From Paracoccaceae bacterium (GTDB lineage: Bacteria > Pseudomonadota > Alphaproteobacteria > Rhodobacterales > Rhodobacteraceae): a stretch of 12,311 bases of DNA. Location: the NCBI GenBank assembly GCA_016764835.1, contig JAESRD010000165.1, positions 1 through 12,311 of the forward strand, in the 5' to 3' direction. A program made the position numbers and the translations under genes. Positions 1 to 7,717 of the stretch are shown here, piece by piece; the stretch's first letter is position 1, and every line of letters begins with the position of its first letter. The notes below the pieces were generated by a model that saw only the letters and a list, made by a program, of their open reading frames with translations, searched no databases and had not been told where the DNA came from.

Positions 1-876
1 GCTGAAATGGCCGACGAACATGCGACGGAAGACAGCCATGAGGCCGCGCCAATGGCCGACGCACCCGCCGAGATGCCGGCCGAAACCGAGATGACCGGCC
101 ATATAACCGCCCAATCGGTTGTCGCCACCTATAACGGCACCCCAATCACCCTTGGCCAAATGATCATCACCGCCAGCCAGCTACCGCCGCAATATCAGCA
201 GCTGCCACCAGATGTTCTGTTCACTGGTGTTCTGGACCAGCTGATCCAACAGCAAGCACTAGCCGATACCGTTGGCCATGACCCACTGCGCGTTACCATC
301 GCCCTTGAGAACGAGCGCCGCGCCCTGCTCGCCGGTGAAGCGGTTGATGCTATCATGCAGGCCGCCGTTAATGATGATGCCGTGGCCTCCGCCTATGCCT
401 CTGCCTTTGCCAGCGCCGCCCCAGTTATCGAATATAACGCCTCGCATGTGTTGGTCGCCACCCAAGAAGAAGCCATGGCCGTGATCCACCGCCTTGATGC
501 CGGTGAAGCCTTTGCCGACCTCGCCCGCGAGCTGTCATCTGACCCCGGCTCTGGCACCAATGGCGGCAATCTGGGCTGGTTCGCCGCTGGCATGATGGTT
601 GAACCCTTCCAAAACGCTGTCTCCATGCTTGATGTCGGCGCGGTCTCTGTGCCGATTGAGACCCAGTTTGGCTGGCATGTCATCATGCTTGATGACACCC
701 GCGAGCAGCAGCCACCCGCCCTTGATGAGATCCGCGGCGAGATCATCAGCCAGCTGCAACAAGACGCGCTGGAGCAGCATCTTGCAGATCTGACAAAAGC
801 GGCACAGATCATCCGCCCCGAACCCGGCGCGTTTGACCCGGCTCTGCTGAGCGACCTGACCCTGTTGCAGGAATAA
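1..876 (+). CDS. Parvulin-type peptidyl-prolyl cis-trans isomerase (PpiC/SurA-like), 5'-partial
   Basis: Catalyses cis-trans isomerisation of prolyl peptide bonds; in this family usually in the periplasm, helping exported proteins fold. The frame is open to the left edge and the first in-window ATG (position 7) opens onto an Ala/Glu/Met-rich linker, so the real start, probably with a signal peptide or lipobox, lies outside the window. Numbering from that Met: acidic low-complexity linker 1-33; SurA-N-like helical region about 35-135; PpiC rotamase domain about 142-233. The domain shows the diagnostic ASHVLV strand (His147), the GGNLGWF segment (186-192) and FGWHVI (221-226), with the conserved His pair 147/224. 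A short helical tail follows. The stop is 5 nt before argJ, and the argJ ribosome-binding site lies in the last codons, suggesting an operon with coupled translation. Family assignment is firm; the particular client proteins are unknown. Confidence 0.9.
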   Translation, partial: AEMADEHATEDSHEAAPMADAPAEMPAETEMTGHITAQSVVATYNGTPITLGQMIITASQLPPQYQQLPPDVLFTGVLDQLIQQQALADTVGHDPLRVTIALENERRALLAGEAVDAIMQAAVNDDAVASAYASAFASAAPVIEYNASHVLVATQEEAMAVIHRLDAGEAFADLARELSSDPGSGTNGGNLGWFAAGMMVEPFQNAVSMLDVGAVSVPIETQFGWHVIMLDDTREQQPPALDEIRGEIISQLQQDALEQHLADLTKAAQIIRPEPGAFDPALLSDLTLLQE

Positions 877-881
877 GCACA

Positions 882-2108
882 ATGAAGACCTCGCCCCTCG
901 CGCCTGCAAGCTTTCCGGCGCTTCCTGAAGTTGCGGGCCTACGGCTCGCAACAACCGCCGCACAGATCAGCAATAGCGCCAGCTATCATGGCCGCTCAAA
1001 CCTGATGTTGGCCACGCTATGCGCGGGCACAACAGTGGCCGGGGTTTTCACCCGCTCGGCAACGCGCTCGGCGGCGGTGCTTGATTGCCAAAGCAAAATC
1101 GGCGGGCCACCTGTTGGCCCGGCAGCGATTTTGGTCAATGCTGGCAATGCCAATGCGTTTACCGGCGGCAAGGGCACTGCATCGGTCGCCCGGCTTTGCA
1201 CGGGCGTGGCCGACACGCTGGGCATCAGCGCCGCCCGCGTCTTTACCGCCTCAACCGGGGTGATTGGCGAGGCCCTGCCAGATGAGCAGATCACCGCCAA
1301 GCTGGCCGACCTCAAAGCAGGCCTCAGCCCCTCAGAGCTGCCCGCCGCCGCCCGCGCCATCAGAACCACCGATACTTTTGCCAAAGGCGCCAGCGCCACG
1401 CCAATGGTCAACGGCCACAAGATCACTATCTCCGGCATCGCCAAAGGCTCTGGCATGATTGCGCCGGACATGGCCACCATGCTTGTCTATATTTTTACTG
1501 ACGCTGCCTATGAGCAAGCCGCCCTGCAAGCACTGGCCAAGGCCACCGTTGACCGCACCTTCAACTGCATCACCGTCGATAGCGACACGTCAACATCTGA
1601 CACCTTGCTGCTGGCCGCCACCGGCGCCAGCGGTGTTGATGCCACCGGCAATGCGGCTTTCAGCGACGCCCTGCACGCGGTCATGCTTGACCTCGCCCAC
1701 CAAGTGGTGCGCGACGGTGAAGGGGCGACCAAGTTTATCGAAGTCCGCGTCACCGGGGCGCAAAACGACGAAGATGCCCGCAAAGTCGCAGGCTCTATCG
1801 CCAACTCACCGCTGGTCAAAACAGCCATTGCCGGTGAAGATCCAAACTGGGGCCGCGTGGTTATGGCCATCGGCAAGGCCGGGGCGCAGGCAGATCGCGA
1901 CCTGATCAAAATTCACTTCGGCGATATTTTGGTGGCCGAAAACGGCTGGGTCGCACCCGGCTATTCTGAAGACGCTGGCGCCGCCTATATGCAGCGCCAA
2001 TATATCGACATCGCCGTCGATCTCGGCCTCGACAACGGCCAAGCCACATTTTGGACCTGCGACCTGACGCATGGTTATATTACCATCAATGCCGATTACC
2101 GTTCCTAA
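882..2108 (+). CDS. argJ: Glutamate N-acetyltransferase / amino-acid acetyltransferase ArgJ
   Basis: Transfers the acetyl group from N2-acetylornithine to glutamate, giving ornithine and N-acetylglutamate; this is the recycling step of arginine biosynthesis in the cytoplasm. Some ArgJ enzymes also use acetyl-CoA and carry out the first step, which sequence alone cannot decide. The 408-residue length is normal. ArgJ is made as a precursor that cuts itself into alpha and beta chains before a nucleophilic Thr. The site is visible as MATML, with cleavage expected between Ala198 and Thr199 (codon at 1476-1478). The oxyanion-hole Thr-Gly is in STGVIG (Thr125-Gly126). Other ArgJ blocks seen are VNAGNANAFTGG (85-96), the TVDSDTSTSD region, DGEGATKFIEV, and GEDPNWGR near the C-terminus. 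The start ATG is preceded by AGGA at 869-872, 9 nt upstream. Its 3' end overlaps mutT. Confidence 0.97.
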   Translation: MKTSPLAPASFPALPEVAGLRLATTAAQISNSASYHGRSNLMLATLCAGTTVAGVFTRSATRSAAVLDCQSKIGGPPVGPAAILVNAGNANAFTGGKGTASVARLCTGVADTLGISAARVFTASTGVIGEALPDEQITAKLADLKAGLSPSELPAAARAIRTTDTFAKGASATPMVNGHKITISGIAKGSGMIAPDMATMLVYIFTDAAYEQAALQALAKATVDRTFNCITVDSDTSTSDTLLLAATGASGVDATGNAAFSDALHAVMLDLAHQVVRDGEGATKFIEVRVTGAQNDEDARKVAGSIANSPLVKTAIAGEDPNWGRVVMAIGKAGAQADRDLIKIHFGDILVAENGWVAPGYSEDAGAAYMQRQYIDIAVDLGLDNGQATFWTCDLTHGYITINADYRS

Positions 2109-2511
2109 CCCCGTGCGCATCGTCATGGTCAGCGCTGTGGCGCTGATTGATGCCGATAGCCGCGTGCTGCTGGCCCAGCGTCCGCCGGGCAAAGCTATGG
2201 CCGGGTTGTGGGAGTTCCCCGGCGGCAAGATAGAGCCGGGTGAAACCCCAGAGGCCGCCCTCATCCGAGAGCTGGACGAAGAGCTGGGCATTGAGACATG
2301 GGACAGTTGCCTCGCGCCGTTGACATTTGCCAGCCATAGCTATGACGATTTTCACCTGCTCATGCCGCTCTTCGCCTGCCGCCGGTGGGGCGGCACGCCG
2401 CGCGCCCGTGAAGGCCAAGTGCTCAAATGGGTGCGGGTGAATCAGATGCGAAATTACCCCATGCCTGCGGCAGATATTCCGCTTGTTGCCGCTCTACGTG
2501 ACTGGCTTTAA
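2089..2511 (+). CDS. mutT: MutT-type Nudix hydrolase (8-oxo-dGTP diphosphatase)
   Basis: Predicted to hydrolyse 8-oxo-(d)GTP to the monophosphate, keeping oxidised guanine out of DNA and RNA. The Nudix box GX5EX7REUXEEXGU is complete: Gly at the start of GKIEPGE, then TPEAALI, then RELDEELGI (about residues 46-68 of this 140-residue form). The preceding GLWEFPGG and the LLAQRP strand are typical of MutT rather than other Nudix branches. The start is uncertain. ATG 2071 (146 aa), ATG 2089 (140 aa) and GTG 2113 (132 aa) are in frame, none has a clear ribosome-binding site, and the first two overlap argJ. GTG 2113 gives the N-terminus closest to compact MutT proteins. Overlap or near-contact with argJ implies translation by coupling from upstream. 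No convincing terminator follows directly. Confidence 0.9.
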   Translation: MPITVPNPVRIVMVSAVALIDADSRVLLAQRPPGKAMAGLWEFPGGKIEPGETPEAALIRELDEELGIETWDSCLAPLTFASHSYDDFHLLMPLFACRRWGGTPRAREGQVLKWVRVNQMRNYPMPAADIPLVAALRDWL

Positions 2512-2708
2512 CCGCTCAAACCCGATTCTTCGGCCAGATATTCGCGGGCCGAGACGGCTAACTTGGCCAAATTGTGGGAAAAACACGACAATCTTCCCCC
2601 ATTCGACCATTCTTTTCAATTATTCTAAAAATTAAGCAAAAATTTGCTTTTTATTATTATTCGTTAAGCTAGTCTCTTAAGTGCACTCGATATAAGGGGG
2701 AATTTCGG
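2512..2708 (+). promoter_or_regulatory. AT-rich intergenic stretch; probable promoter region of the 44-codon ORF
   Basis: This is the spacer between mutT and the small ORF. From about 2601 to 2680 it becomes strikingly AT-rich against GC-rich neighbours. Visible elements are a short inverted repeat AAGCAAA/TTTGCTT (2634-2649) followed by T-rich sequence, which could be a weak mutT terminator or an UP-like element; the direct repeat TTAAGC at 2632-2637 and 2664-2669; and the inverted repeat TTAAG-N7-CTTAA (2664-2680). A possible -35 TTGCTT lies at 2644-2649, but no -10 at ideal spacing is convincing (GCTAGT at 2668-2673, 18-nt spacer, is the best). The first 80 nt contain only a weak TCGGCC/GGCCGA dyad (2530-2552) without a T-tract. 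The promoter role is inferred from base composition and position. Confidence 0.4.
2694..2700 (+). promoter_or_regulatory. Strong Shine-Dalgarno of the 44-codon ORF
   Basis: AAGGGGG ends 8 nt before the ATG at 2709. A purine-rich site this strong at ideal spacing is the main evidence that the short ORF downstream is translated. It also fixes the start codon. Confidence 0.7.
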
Positions 2709-2843
2709 ATGCTGAGGACAATCGTAGTTGGGAGCTGCGTTTTGGTGCAAGGTTTACTGGTAAAAAAGCTCGACAACGGAAAAATAGTAATTCGCGTCGA
2801 TGGACGCTGTATTGAGGGGAACCCGGTCAGTCCGATGGCTTAA
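2709..2843 (+). CDS. Small uncharacterised 44-residue protein (possible SH3-like beta-barrel)
   Basis: I do not recognise a named family. The ORF reads ATG to TAA with 44 codons. It is supported by an ideally placed AAGGGGG ribosome-binding site, an AT-rich upstream region and a terminator shortly after. The product begins MLRTIVVGSCVLVQG and continues with alternating hydrophobic/polar residues, a D-N-G turn (22-24) and a D-G turn (31-32). This pattern suggests about four short beta-strands, like a minimal SH3/KOW-type barrel; that fold is inferred. There are two cysteines (10 and 34) and net positive charge in the centre. Codon use is less GC-rich than in the flanking genes. VGSC (7-10) resembles a lipobox, but the stretch before it is too short for a signal peptide. 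The alternative is that the main product is RNA and the ORF is incidental. Confidence 0.65.
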   Translation: MLRTIVVGSCVLVQGLLVKKLDNGKIVIRVDGRCIEGNPVSPMA

Positions 2844-2858
2844 AATAGCCAACTGACC
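2825..2858 (+). other. Bulged stem-loop enclosing the small ORF's stop codon
   Basis: GGTCAGT (2825-2831) pairs with ACTGACC (2852-2858), and TGGCT (2836-2840) pairs with AGCCA (2847-2851). The two stems stack with a one-sided four-base bulge CCGA (2832-2835). The six-base loop TAAAAT (2841-2846) carries the UAA stop at its 5' end. That is 12 base pairs in total, seen directly in the sequence. It lies 20 nt before the terminator hairpin, so the transcript would have a highly structured 3' end. There is no U-tract after this stem, so it is not itself a terminator. Confidence 0.65.
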
Positions 2859-2878
2859 CAAACACCCGCGTTACAAAC

Positions 2879-2914
2879 AAAAGGGGCTGGCAAATCTGCC
2901 AGCCCCTTTTGCAT
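2879..2914. terminator. Bidirectional rho-independent terminator
   Basis: A perfect 14-bp inverted repeat, AAAAGGGGCTGGCA (2879-2892) and TGCCAGCCCCTTTT (2897-2910), has a 4-nt loop AATC. On the + strand the T-run of the right arm ends the stem, followed by GCATTTT. On the - strand the equivalent T-run is followed by GTTTG. It lies between the small ORF (36 nt after its stop) and the infB stop (25 nt to the right). It can therefore end both convergent transcripts. Confidence 0.9.
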
Positions 2915-2934
2915 TTTCCGTATCTAAAGACCGA

Positions 2935-5445
2935 TCAGAGCGAACGCTCAACAGTCTCACGCTCGAAGATCTCGATGACATCACCATCGCGAATGTCGTC
3001 GTAGTTCTCAAACGCCATACCGCGCTCTTGGCCGGACTGTACCTCTGGCACCTCGTCCTTAAAGCGTTTGAGCGTTTTCAGCGTGCCTTCATGGATCACC
3101 ACATTGTCACGCAGCAGCCGCACACCAGCAGAGCGGCGCGCCACCCCTTCGGTGACAAGACAGCCAGCAACTTTGCCAACGCCCGTGACCTTGAACACTT
3201 CTTTGATATTCGCGTAGCCGATAAAACTTTCGCGGATCTCATCGCTGAGCAGACCAGAAGCGGCGGCTTTCACATCATCAACCAGATCGTAGATCACGCT
3301 ATAATAGCGGATCTCGACACCCTTTTGGTTCGCGGCATTTCGCGCCGAGGCATTTGCCCGGACGTTAAAGCCAAGAACCGGGGCACCCGAAGCTTCTGCA
3401 AGACCAATATCGCTCTCAGTAATGGCACCAACACCTGAATGCAGCACGCGCACACGTACCTCATCATTGCCGATTTTCTCCATCGCCTGAATAATCGCCT
3501 CAGCCGAGCCCTGAACATCTGCCTTCATCAAAATCGGCAGCTCAGAGACACTTTCATCGTCCTTCGCCTTGGCCATCAGTTGCTCAAGCGTTGTTGCTGC
3601 ACCAGCCGCTGCGCGCTTCTCTTTCGAGACGCTCTCACGGTAATCGGCGATCTCACGCGCTTGGGCTTCTGTATCAACAACGTTGAGCACATCACCGGCT
3701 TCTGGCGTGCCGTTAAGGCCCAGCACTTCAACAGGAACAGACGGGCCGGCCTCTTCAATGCGGTTACCAGCTTGGTCGATCAGTGCACGAACCTTGCCCC
3801 ACTTTTGGCCAACGACAAAGATGTCGCCGCGCTTCAGCGTGCCGTTCTGCACCAGAACCGTGGCCACAGGGCCGCGGCCAACGTCTAGCTTGGCCTCGAT
3901 CACAGCACCAAGAGCGGCGCGTGTCGGATTAGCTTTCAGGTCAAGAAGTTCAGATTGCAGAGCAATGGCCTCAAGTAAGGTATCAAGCCCCTGCCCGGTC
4001 ATGGCCGAGACTTCAACATCAAGTACATCGCCAGACATTTTCTCGACAATAACCTCATGCATCAGCAAATCAGTCCGCACCTTATCGGCGTTCGCCGCTG
4101 GCACGTCGATCTTGTTGATCGCCACAATCATTGGCACTTTGGCCGCTTTTGCGTGGTTAATCGCCTCAATCGTTTGCGGCATAACGGCGTCATCAGCCGC
4201 GACAACCAGCACAACAATATCGGTGACCTGCGCGCCGCGGGCACGCATTGAGGTAAACGCCGCGTGGCCGGGTGTGTCGAGGAATGTCAGCGTGGAGCCA
4301 TCAGACGCTTCAACCTGATAGGCACCGATATGCTGGGTGATCCCACCCGCCTCACTAGACACAACTTTTGTCTTGCGAATAGCATCAAGCAGCGATGTTT
4401 TACCGTGGTCAACATGGCCCATCACTGTAATGATCGGTGGCCGTGAAACCAAGTCTTCGGGCGCGTCGATAACTGCGTCGATCACATCCTCAACATCAGC
4501 GTCAGACACACGCACAACTTTGTGGCCAAACTCTTCGATGATCAGCTCGGCAGTATCCGCGTCAATCGTTTGGTTTTGCGTCGCCATGATACCATTATTC
4601 ATCAGCGACTTCACAACATCAGCCACACGTTCGGCCATACGGTTGGCCAGTTCGCTCACGGTGATCGCTTCAGGCAATTGCACGTCGAGGAAAACCTTCT
4701 CACGTATAACAGTGCCGCCCATCGCTTTTTGGCGGGCGCGCTCTTGCTTACGCTTCATCGCGGCCATTGACCGTTGACGACGGCCATCACCATGCAGCGC
4801 TTGGTTCAGCGTCAGCTTGCCAGAACGGCGACCATCGTCACCGCCACGGCCGGGCCGGGCTTTTTGCTTGTCGTTACGATCACGGTCAGATGTTTTGCGT
4901 GGGCCAGATGGCGCACGTGCGCCAACCGCGCGCTCAGCCGCAGGGCCGTTGGTCGACGGCGACGCCGCTGCCGGAGCAGCTGACTTGGCTTCGGCTTTCG
5001 CCTTGGCCGCTGCGACTGCCGCAACTTTGCGCTCTTCTTCGTCGGCTTTCGCCTTGCGTGCCTCTATCCGCTCGCGCTCTTCGCGCTCTTTAGCGACCAA
5101 TTCTGCACGCCGACGGCCACGCTCTTCTTCGCGTTCCTTTTCTTCGGCTGCACGTTTTGCTGTATCATCCGCTTCGCGGGCACGGGCCAGCACAAGTGCT
5201 TTCATCCGGCGCTCAAGCTCGGCATCAGAGATGCCTTTTGGCCGCCGCGAAGGGTCGCCGCCCGGTCTCCCCGGAGAAACCGTACCGGTGGTTAGCGCAC
5301 CAGGTTTGGGCACCACAACGCGCTTGCGCTTGGTTTCAACAACAACGTTCTTGGTCCGTCCATGGCTGAAGCTCTGCTTCACATTCCCTGGCCGTCCACC
5401 AGCTCCACGCAGCCCAAGAGGCTTTTTGCCGTCGGTATCACTCAT
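2935..5445 (-). CDS. infB: Translation initiation factor IF-2
   Basis: GTPase that places initiator fMet-tRNA on the 30S subunit and promotes 50S joining. At 836 residues it is of normal alphaproteobacterial size. Order of parts: basic N-terminal segment (1-70, IF2-associated type); long highly charged Arg/Glu/Lys/Ala-rich linker, probably helical (about 75-205); IF2_N domain about 247-315; G domain from about 336; then the beta-barrel and C-terminal domains that bind fMet-tRNA. G motifs are all present: G1 GHVDHGKT (343-350), G2 Thr370 in GGIT, G3 DTPGH (390-394), G4 NKID (444-447), G5 SAMTG (480-484). It is the last gene before the bidirectional terminator, with no rbfA following. The ATG overlaps the stop of the upstream YlxR gene (ATGA, 5442-5445), implying translational coupling. 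The purine-rich AAGGA is 12 nt upstream. Confidence 0.98.
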   Translation of the reverse strand: MSDTDGKKPLGLRGAGGRPGNVKQSFSHGRTKNVVVETKRKRVVVPKPGALTTGTVSPGRPGGDPSRRPKGISDAELERRMKALVLARAREADDTAKRAAEEKEREEERGRRRAELVAKEREERERIEARKAKADEEERKVAAVAAAKAKAEAKSAAPAAASPSTNGPAAERAVGARAPSGPRKTSDRDRNDKQKARPGRGGDDGRRSGKLTLNQALHGDGRRQRSMAAMKRKQERARQKAMGGTVIREKVFLDVQLPEAITVSELANRMAERVADVVKSLMNNGIMATQNQTIDADTAELIIEEFGHKVVRVSDADVEDVIDAVIDAPEDLVSRPPIITVMGHVDHGKTSLLDAIRKTKVVSSEAGGITQHIGAYQVEASDGSTLTFLDTPGHAAFTSMRARGAQVTDIVVLVVAADDAVMPQTIEAINHAKAAKVPMIVAINKIDVPAANADKVRTDLLMHEVIVEKMSGDVLDVEVSAMTGQGLDTLLEAIALQSELLDLKANPTRAALGAVIEAKLDVGRGPVATVLVQNGTLKRGDIFVVGQKWGKVRALIDQAGNRIEEAGPSVPVEVLGLNGTPEAGDVLNVVDTEAQAREIADYRESVSKEKRAAAGAATTLEQLMAKAKDDESVSELPILMKADVQGSAEAIIQAMEKIGNDEVRVRVLHSGVGAITESDIGLAEASGAPVLGFNVRANASARNAANQKGVEIRYYSVIYDLVDDVKAAASGLLSDEIRESFIGYANIKEVFKVTGVGKVAGCLVTEGVARRSAGVRLLRDNVVIHEGTLKTLKRFKDEVPEVQSGQERGMAFENYDDIRDGDVIEIFERETVERSL

Positions 5446-6083
5446 CTAGCTACTTTGTCCTTCCCGGAGGCACTCTGGCCGCCGTCTTTCTCAGCCTCGT
5501 CTTCGCGCAATCCACGAAGCTTGGTGGCATCCTCTACAACACGTTTGCTGAGTCCACCAGATGCGAGCGCGCCATGTATCACACTTTGCCGCCCAAATGC
5601 CAAACCCAATTCTTGCGAAGTGAGGATTCCAAAGAATTTCGCCCCTTCCGGGGTCCTCAATTTACCCTTGCCGCGCGCAGAGCCATCTGACGCCTGCATG
5701 AGCACTCGTACTCTCTCGTTTATGAGCGACGACTTTACCTTCTCGAACCCGGCAATCGCCAGTCCGGCCTTGCGCGCAAGGGCGATCAGCTCGATCACGC
5801 GGCGCAAAAGCTGCCGCTCAACTTCGTCACTCAGGTCATCTCTGACCTGAACCTTGGTCTTAGCCGAGCGGGCAAATTGGCCCTGCCCGGCTTTGTCGAT
5901 GATCGCGCGGCTGGCGGTTACATACATGCCACGCCCCGGCAACTTGCCCAAAATATCGGGCACAATTTCTCCGTCCGGGCCGACAACAAACCGCACAAGA
6001 CCGGTTTTTGGCGAAGATTCAGACGTAACAATGCAGCGCCTCTCCGACGCGTCTTCTTGTTTATGACGTCCACCGCGACTCAT
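5442..6083 (-). CDS. YlxR (DUF448) / L7Ae-like fusion RNA-binding protein
   Basis: Two nucleic-acid-binding modules in one 213-residue chain. The N-terminal part (about 12-80) is a YlxR/DUF448 domain, with ERRCIVT (14-20), the KTGLVRFVV strand and LPGRGMYV (48-55). The middle part (about 88-185) resembles the ribosomal L7Ae/YlxQ fold, recognised by [15 protein letters not shown] (102-116), GILTSQELG and the FGR segment. The tail is charged and probably disordered. In Bacillus the equivalents are two separate genes, ylxR and ylxQ, at the same place between nusA and infB; a single fused gene is the form I associate with alphaproteobacteria. The exact molecular role is not established; context points to rRNA or translation-related RNA binding. 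GAGG lies 6 nt before the ATG. The stop TGA overlaps the infB ATG by 4 nt. Confidence 0.92.
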   Translation of the reverse strand: MSRGGRHKQEDASERRCIVTSESSPKTGLVRFVVGPDGEIVPDILGKLPGRGMYVTASRAIIDKAGQGQFARSAKTKVQVRDDLSDEVERQLLRRVIELIALARKAGLAIAGFEKVKSSLINERVRVLMQASDGSARGKGKLRTPEGAKFFGILTSQELGLAFGRQSVIHGALASGGLSKRVVEDATKLRGLREDEAEKDGGQSASGKDKVAR

Positions 6084-6097
6084 CTAATACCTCAAAA

Positions 6098-6112
6098 GCC
6101 TGAAGTTCAGGC
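6098..6112 (-). repeat. Intercistronic inverted repeat at the nusA stop
   Basis: The 15-mer GCCTGAAGTTCAGGC is a perfect inverted repeat with 7-base arms around one central base; as RNA it would form a 6-bp stem with a 3-nt loop. It covers the nusA stop codon (6107-6109) and lies just before the GAGG ribosome-binding site of the YlxR-L7Ae gene. No U-tract follows. It could modulate readthrough, RNA processing or coupling, or be chance. Confidence 0.4.
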
Positions 6113-7717
6113 CTCTGCCTCTGCTTCGTTTGTTTCACTATCTTCGTCTGACACCAGATCATCGGGGTCAACCCAGCCCAGCATTACCCGCGCCGACATC
6201 ACCATGGTCTGCGCTTCCTCTAGGCTGATCTCAAACTTCTCAAGCAAGCCCTCATCTTTGACCCGCTCGCCGTTTTCAGTGGTCCAACCACCGGCCAGCT
6301 CCCAGTCAGCACAAGTAGCAAAATCTTCGATGGTTTTAATGCCATCTTCCGCCAGCGCTTCGATCATTTGCGGCGTCAGGCCAGGGAAGGCGATCAGGCT
6401 GTCTTCGACTCCCAGCTCACGCGCCTTGGCAAGAGCGGCTTTATTGGCCGCTTCCAAGTGGTCCTTGGCGCGGGCCTGCAGCTCGCTTGCCGTATCAGCG
6501 TCAACACCGTCAATAACCAGCAACTCGTCAACTTCGACATAGGCGACTTCTTCGAGGCTAGAGAACCCTTCGGCAACCAGCAGCTGCGCGAAGAACTCAT
6601 CAAGATCGAGTGTTTCCATGAACAACTTGGTCCGGGTTTCAAACTCGGCCTGACGGCGCTTGCTCTCTTCTTCCTCGGTCATGATATCAATATCAAGCCC
6701 AGTCAGCTGGCTGGCGAGCCGCACGTTTTGGCCACGACGGCCAATGGCAAGGCTCAGCTGCTCTTCTGGCACAACAATCTCTATGCGCTCGGCTTCCTCG
6801 TCGAACACAACCTTGGATACTTCAGCGGGCTGCAACGCATTCACCAGGAATGTCGGCACATCTTCGTTCCAAGGAATGATGTCGATCTTCTCACCTTGCA
6901 GCTCGTTGACCACGGCCTGAACCCGGCTACCGCGCATACCAACGCAGGCACCAACAGGGTCGATCGAGCTATCATAGGAGATAACGGCAATCTTGGCCCG
7001 GCTACCAGGATCACGCGCCACGGCTTTAATCTCGATAATACCTTCGTAAATCTCAGGCACTTCCATCTTGAACAGCTCAGACATAAATTCTGGCGCCGTC
7101 CGGCTGAGGAAGATCTGCGGACCACGAATTTCGCGGCGCACATCTTTGATATAGCAACGAATGCGGTCACCGGGGCGATACGCTTCGCGGCCAATCTTGT
7201 CATTGCGGCGCAAAATCGCTTCGCCCGCACCGATATCAACAATAAGATTGCCGTACTCTTCGCGCTTGACCAATGCGTTGATGATCGTACCAGCGCGGTC
7301 CTTGAACTCTTCGTATTGACGGTCACGCTCGGCTTCGCGGATCTTCTGCAAGATCACCTGTTTGGCGCTCTGTGCTGCAATCCGGCCCAGCTCAACGGGC
7401 GGCACTTCTTCGATCAGCTGCTGCCCAACTTCGGGCGCTTCCATATATTCTTTGGCCTGCTCAACAGTGAACTCAGCCTGATAATTTTCGAGCAATTCAT
7501 CTTCAACAACCGTGCGGATACGGGTGAAGGTCGCCTTGCCGGTTTTACGGTCGATATGCACATGAATGTCCATCTCGGCGCCGTAGCGGCTCTTGGCAGC
7601 GCGGGCGAGGCTCTCTTCCATCGCTTCAATCACCAAGCCGGGATCAATCATTTTCTCCCGTGCCACGGCTTCCGCGGTTTGCAGCAGCTCCAGCTGGTTT
7701 GCAGATGTGATCGCCAT
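6107..7717 (-). CDS. nusA: Transcription termination/antitermination factor NusA
   Basis: Binds RNA polymerase and nascent RNA, controlling pausing, intrinsic and Rho termination, and rRNA antitermination. The 536-residue product has the full proteobacterial layout: N-terminal polymerase-binding domain (1 to about 130), S1 domain (about 137-205), KH1 about 230-300 with GACVGMRGSRV (256-266), and KH2 about 302-370 with AIGRRGQNVR (324-333). Two C-terminal helix-hairpin-helix-like acidic repeats (about 362-425 and 435-512) and a short Asp/Glu-rich tail follow. The start ATG overlaps the rimP stop by one base (TGATG) and is preceded by AGGAG 8 nt upstream inside rimP. A 23-nt gap separates it from the next gene. 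Because NusA enhances intrinsic termination, the terminator in this operon's leader makes feedback control plausible (inference). Confidence 0.98.
   Translation of the reverse strand: MAITSANQLELLQTAEAVAREKMIDPGLVIEAMEESLARAAKSRYGAEMDIHVHIDRKTGKATFTRIRTVVEDELLENYQAEFTVEQAKEYMEAPEVGQQLIEEVPPVELGRIAAQSAKQVILQKIREAERDRQYEEFKDRAGTIINALVKREEYGNLIVDIGAGEAILRRNDKIGREAYRPGDRIRCYIKDVRREIRGPQIFLSRTAPEFMSELFKMEVPEIYEGIIEIKAVARDPGSRAKIAVISYDSSIDPVGACVGMRGSRVQAVVNELQGEKIDIIPWNEDVPTFLVNALQPAEVSKVVFDEEAERIEIVVPEEQLSLAIGRRGQNVRLASQLTGLDIDIMTEEEESKRRQAEFETRTKLFMETLDLDEFFAQLLVAEGFSSLEEVAYVEVDELLVIDGVDADTASELQARAKDHLEAANKAALAKARELGVEDSLIAFPGLTPQMIEALAEDGIKTIEDFATCADWELAGGWTTENGERVKDEGLLEKFEISLEEAQTMVMSARVMLGWVDPDDLVSDEDSETNEAEAEA

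Noticed and set aside
2530..2552. TCGGCC/GGCCGA dyad after mutT as a terminator
   Set aside because: Only a 6-bp stem with an 11-nt loop and no T-tract on the + strand.
2664..2680. CtrA binding site upstream of the small ORF
   Set aside because: CtrA sites are TTAA-N7-TTAA. Here the two TTAA are separated by 9 nt, so the match fails.
2691..2696. TATAAG as the -10 box of the small ORF
   Set aside because: It abuts the Shine-Dalgarno; initiation downstream would remove the ribosome-binding site from the transcript, and no -35 is present at suitable distance.
2709..2740. Lipoprotein signal in the 44-residue protein (VGSC before Cys10)
   Set aside because: The four residues fit a lipobox, but only about nine residues precede the Cys with a very short hydrophobic stretch, too short for a lipoprotein signal peptide.
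3683..5449. Long + strand open frames opposite infB (3683-4318 and 4817-5449)
   Set aside because: Ser/Arg/Ala-rich low-complexity products antisense to infB; typical shadow frames.
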